Below are positions 61,107-64,000 of a stretch of 64,000 nt of DNA, piece after piece. Position 1 is the stretch's first letter; every line of letters starts with the position of its first letter. A program made the position numbers and the translations under genes. A model generated the notes under the pieces. The model did not search any database. It was not told the DNA's origin and worked only from the letters and a program-made list of their open reading frames with translations. The DNA lies in the NCBI RefSeq assembly GCF_000721265.1, contig NZ_JOFZ01000010.1, positions 248,001 to 312,000 on the forward strand, written 5' to 3'. Origin of the DNA: Streptomyces sp. NRRL F-5126 (GTDB lineage: Bacteria > Actinomycetota > Actinomycetes > Streptomycetales > Streptomycetaceae).

Positions 61107-63311
61107 GTGTTCGACCATGTCTTCCGGCCCGGTGCCATCGGGGCGCTGCGGCTGCCGCACCGCATCGTCATGGGTGCCATGCACCTCAATCTGGAGGCCC
61201 TGGAGGACGGCGGGGAGGCGCTCGCCGCGTTCTACGCGGAGCGTGCCGGCGGCGGCGCCGCGCTGATCGTCACCGGCGGCACGGCGGTCTCGCCCGCCGG
61301 CGCCGGCGGCCCCGGGTACGGCGTCGTGGGCGACCCCTCGCACCGGGCCGCCCTGCGCCGCGCCGCTTCCGCGGTGCACGCGGCGGGCGGCAGGATCGCC
61401 CTGCAGCTCTTCCACGCCGGGCGGTACGCGCTGCCCGGCGTGGCGGGCACCGACGGCGGGGCGCCGTTCGCGCCGTCCGCCGTGTACAGCAGGTTCTCGC
61501 GCACGACGCCGCGGGAGATGACCGCGGGCGACATCGAGCGGACGGTCGCGGACTTCGCGCGGGGCGCCGAGGCGGCCCGCGAGCTGGGCTTCGACGCGGT
61601 CGAGGTGATGGGCTCAGAGGGCTACCTGATCAACCAGTTCACCGCCCCGCTGACCAACCTTCGCGAGGACGAGTGGGGCGGGGACGCCGAGCGGCGGCGG
61701 CGCTTGCCCGTCGAGGTGATGCGGGCCGTGCGCGCGGCCGTGCCCGGCTTCCCGGTGCTGTTTCGTATGTCGGGCGCCGACCTGGTGGAGGGCGGTACCC
61801 CGGCCGATGACACCGCCGCGCTCGCGGTGGCGCTCGCCGAGGCGGGCGCGGACGCGCTCGCGGTCGGCGTCGGCTGGCACGAGTCGCCGGTGCCGACGGT
61901 GCAGGCGCAGGTGCCGCCCGGCACCTGGGCGGTGTTCGCGCAGGACGTCAAGCGCGCGCTGGTGGCCGCGGACCGCGGCGACCTGCCGGTGATCGCGTCC
62001 AACCGATTCAACCGCCTGGCCCATGCCGAGGAGGTGCTCGCGGCCGGCGGTGTGGACTTCGTGGCGATGGCGCGGCCGTTCCTCGCGGACCCGGCGATCG
62101 TGACGAAGTCGCGTGAGGGCAGGACGGACTCGGTCGACCTCTGCATCGCCTGCAACGAGGCGTGCATCGACAGGTCGTTCGGCACCGAGCGGGTCTCCTG
62201 CCTGGTCAACCCCCGCGCGGGGTACGAGGCGGACTTCGCGGCTGCCGGCCCCGCCGGCGCCGTCCCTGGGGCGAGCGGGCCCAAGAGGCGCTACGCGGTG
62301 GTCGGCGCCGGTATCGCCGGGCTCCAGGCCGCCCGTACCCTGCTCGATCTCGGGCACGACGTCGAGGTGTTCGAGGCGGCGTGCGAGCCGGGCGGCCAGT
62401 TCCGGATGGCGGGCCAGGTGCCCGGCAAGGCGGACTTCGCCGCGACCATCCGGCACCACGTCGCCGAACTCGCCGAGCGCGGCGCACCGTTGCACCTGGG
62501 CCACCGCATCGGCCGGAAGGACACCGCGCTGCTGCGCACGTTCGACGGTGTGGTGCTCGCCAGCGGTGTGCTGCCCGTGCGGCCCACGCTGCCGGGTCTG
62601 GCGCTGCCAGGCGTCGTCGACTACGCCCAGGCGTTCGCCGCACCGCACGTGCTCGGGCCGAGGGTCGCCGTGATCGGCGGCGGCGGCATCGCCGTCGACC
62701 TGGCGCACCTGCTGACCGCGGGCAACGTGCGGGAGCCCACACCCGCGGAGTTCCTCGCGTCGCACGCGGTCACGGGCGGCTCCCCCGGCCCCGCGCGACC
62801 CGCGGCGCCCGCGCGTGAGGTCACACTGATGCGGCGCGGCGGCAGGGTCGGCGCGGGCATCGGGCCAAGCACGCGCTGGGTCGCCCTGTCTCAGCTGCGC
62901 GCGGCGGGCGTCACGACGCTGGTGGGCGTCGCGTACGAGGAGATCACGCGCGAGGGCGTGGTGGTCACGGACGCGGAAGGCGAGCGGCGCCTGGTGGCCG
63001 CCGACCACGTGGTGCTCGCGGCCGGACAGGAACCGGAGCGCGACGCCCGGGCGACGCTGCGGGGGGCCGGCGTGGTGTTCGAGGCGGCCGGCGGTGTGAC
63101 GGGCGCGGCGGGGCTCAACGCGGTGCGCGCCACCGCGGAGGGGCTGCGTGCGGCACACCGCCTCGTCGCCCGGACGGCCGGGGTGCCAGGTGCCGATGCC
63201 GGTGCCACGGAGTCCGGTACCGGTTTCGCAACGGACCCCGTGGCCGTGTCGTCGCGAATGGGTACGAAACCGGCGTCCGGCCACCACACGAACGTGGCAG
63301 CCGGGGCGTGA
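61107..63311 (+). CDS. 2,4-dienoyl-CoA reductase-like flavin/Fe-S oxidoreductase (CHC-CoA pathway)
   Basis: A multi-domain enzyme of 734 aa of the old-yellow-enzyme and FadH type. An FMN barrel (about 1-350) is followed by a 4Fe-4S motif CIACNEACID...SCLVNP. An FAD/NADPH domain (about 395-680) has GAGIAGLQAA and a second dinucleotide motif GGGGIAVD. It would reduce a conjugated diene of the ring. GTG 61107 follows GGAGAGGGAAC. The last about 50 residues are a Gly/Ala/Thr-rich tail. It lies 39 bp after chcA. Confidence 0.9.
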   Translation: MFDHVFRPGAIGALRLPHRIVMGAMHLNLEALEDGGEALAAFYAERAGGGAALIVTGGTAVSPAGAGGPGYGVVGDPSHRAALRRAASAVHAAGGRIALQLFHAGRYALPGVAGTDGGAPFAPSAVYSRFSRTTPREMTAGDIERTVADFARGAEAARELGFDAVEVMGSEGYLINQFTAPLTNLREDEWGGDAERRRRLPVEVMRAVRAAVPGFPVLFRMSGADLVEGGTPADDTAALAVALAEAGADALAVGVGWHESPVPTVQAQVPPGTWAVFAQDVKRALVAADRGDLPVIASNRFNRLAHAEEVLAAGGVDFVAMARPFLADPAIVTKSREGRTDSVDLCIACNEACIDRSFGTERVSCLVNPRAGYEADFAAAGPAGAVPGASGPKRRYAVVGAGIAGLQAARTLLDLGHDVEVFEAACEPGGQFRMAGQVPGKADFAATIRHHVAELAERGAPLHLGHRIGRKDTALLRTFDGVVLASGVLPVRPTLPGLALPGVVDYAQAFAAPHVLGPRVAVIGGGGIAVDLAHLLTAGNVREPTPAEFLASHAVTGGSPGPARPAAPAREVTLMRRGGRVGAGIGPSTRWVALSQLRAAGVTTLVGVAYEEITREGVVVTDAEGERRLVAADHVVLAAGQEPERDARATLRGAGVVFEAAGGVTGAAGLNAVRATAEGLRAAHRLVARTAGVPGADAGATESGTGFATDPVAVSSRMGTKPASGHHTNVAAGA

Positions 63312-63315
63312 CGGA

Positions 63316-63330
63316 CATACGGCGCGTATG
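63316..63330. promoter_or_regulatory. Palindrome between the dienoyl reductase and ketosynthase genes
   Basis: CATACG-GCG-CGTATG, a perfect 6-bp inverted repeat 5 bp after the reductase stop, in a 129-bp gap. It could be an operator for the next gene or a small terminator. Confidence 0.4.
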
Positions 63331-63440
63331 CGGCGGGCATATCGCGCGGAGTCCGCGACTTTCATCGACAACGGCAGGATTGTGGTTCAAGGTTTGGCAG
63401 GCCCACGCCTGGCAGTCCGTGGCCGAGCAGGAGGAGCGCA

Positions 63441-64000
63441 GTGCAGAGCAATCAGCAAGTCGTGGTGACGGGTTTCGGCGCCCTCACCCCCGTCGGGAAC
63501 GACCGGGAGAGCACCTGGCAGGCGCTCCTCGCCGGCAAGTCGGGTGTCGCGCCCATCACCCGGTTCAACGCGTCGGGCATGCCGACGAGCATCGCCGGCG
63601 AGGTCACCGGCTTTGACCCGGCCGATCTGCTGGACCGCAAGCGCCAGCGCCGCTCGGCGCGCTTCTCCCAGCTGGCGATCGCTGCGGCGCGCGAGGCGGT
63701 GGCGGACGCGGGCCTGACCATCGGCGAGGAAGACGGGGGCGCCCCGGCGGGCCGCGTCGGTGTGGTGGTGAACAACGCGGTGGCCGGCATGGACGGTGTG
63801 GAGAACGCCGTGGACACCATGCACATGGACCCGCGCAAGGTGAACCCGTACTTCGTCTCGTCGGTCATCCCGAACATGCCCGCCTGCGAGGTCGCGATCG
63901 ACCTCGGTGTGCGCGGCCCGGTGACGGCTTCCGCGCTCGCCTGCGCCAGCGGCATCTACGCGCTGCTCGAGGCCCGCAGGCTGATCCTGTCGGGCGAGGC
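63441..64000 (+). CDS. Beta-ketoacyl synthase, KAS II/FabF type (N-terminal part)
   Basis: The first 186 residues of a condensing enzyme; the rest is beyond the window. It starts VQSNQQVVVTGFGALTPVGN and carries the nucleophile Cys168 in LACASGIYALL. SRFNASGMPTS-type and QRRSARFSQLA regions fit FabF or the KS of type II polyketide synthases. GTG 63441 follows AGGAGGAG. Its place right after the CHC-CoA genes suggests that it extends or primes with the cyclohexyl starter, in a polyketide, polyene or omega-cyclohexyl fatty acid pathway. A chain-length factor or second KS may follow. Confidence 0.9.
   Translation, partial: MQSNQQVVVTGFGALTPVGNDRESTWQALLAGKSGVAPITRFNASGMPTSIAGEVTGFDPADLLDRKRQRRSARFSQLAIAAAREAVADAGLTIGEEDGGAPAGRVGVVVNNAVAGMDGVENAVDTMHMDPRKVNPYFVSSVIPNMPACEVAIDLGVRGPVTASALACASGIYALLEARRLILSGE

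Overview
The window is very GC-rich DNA from an actinomycete, almost certainly Streptomyces or a close relative. It carries a Pup-proteasome system, the mycothiol ligase MshC, an F420-type oxidoreductase, GylR-controlled glycerol genes, two chaplins (spore and aerial-hypha surface proteins) with a sortase signal, and many GTG starts with strong ribosome binding sites. Gene order from pafA to the chaplins matches what I remember of the conserved Streptomyces chromosome core; this was not checked by alignment.

Layout. 1-8.9 kb, mostly minus strand: arc, dop, pup, prcB and prcA, then an inserted LacI regulator and MFS exporter pair, then pafA, which is cut by the window edge. 9-16.9 kb: ferredoxin, TrmI methyltransferase, M50 protease with CBS domains, an Fe-S RecB-type nuclease, an orphan response regulator, a peptide-binding lipoprotein and a HAD phosphatase. 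17-25.9 kb: metH, then gylR-glpF-glpK-glpD with two matching GylR-type operators. 25.9-31.6 kb: a GntR regulator facing a sugar ABC transporter and an L-fuconate dehydratase, probably an inserted sugar-acid module. 31.8-37.5 kb: PAC2 protein, mshC, a kinase-like protein, DUF3090, a histidine phosphatase and CorA. 37.6-44.7 kb: ferritin-like protein, a 112-bp non-coding direct repeat, LLM oxidoreductase, aldo/keto reductase, a RecD2-like pseudo-helicase and small conserved proteins. 44.8-49 kb: long and short chaplins, M20 peptidase, tRNA-Leu(GAG), DUF1266 protein. 49.3-55.1 kb: secreted amidase, then a ROK kinase and APC permease divergent from a ROK repressor.

55.9-64 kb is the left part of a specialised-metabolite locus. 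Its genes are an EPSP-synthase-like domain fused to an acyl-CoA ligase, an acyl-CoA dehydrogenase, a ChcA-like enoyl reductase with a Yx6K motif, a 2,4-dienoyl-CoA reductase, and the start of a ketosynthase. This set matches the shikimate to cyclohexanecarboxyl-CoA (CHC-CoA) pathway that supplies starter units to ansatrienin- and asukamycin-type polyketides and to omega-cyclohexyl fatty acids. The ketosynthase at the edge suggests that the chain-building genes lie just to the right. The fused first gene, with altered EPSP-synthase active-site residues, is the most unusual item in the window.
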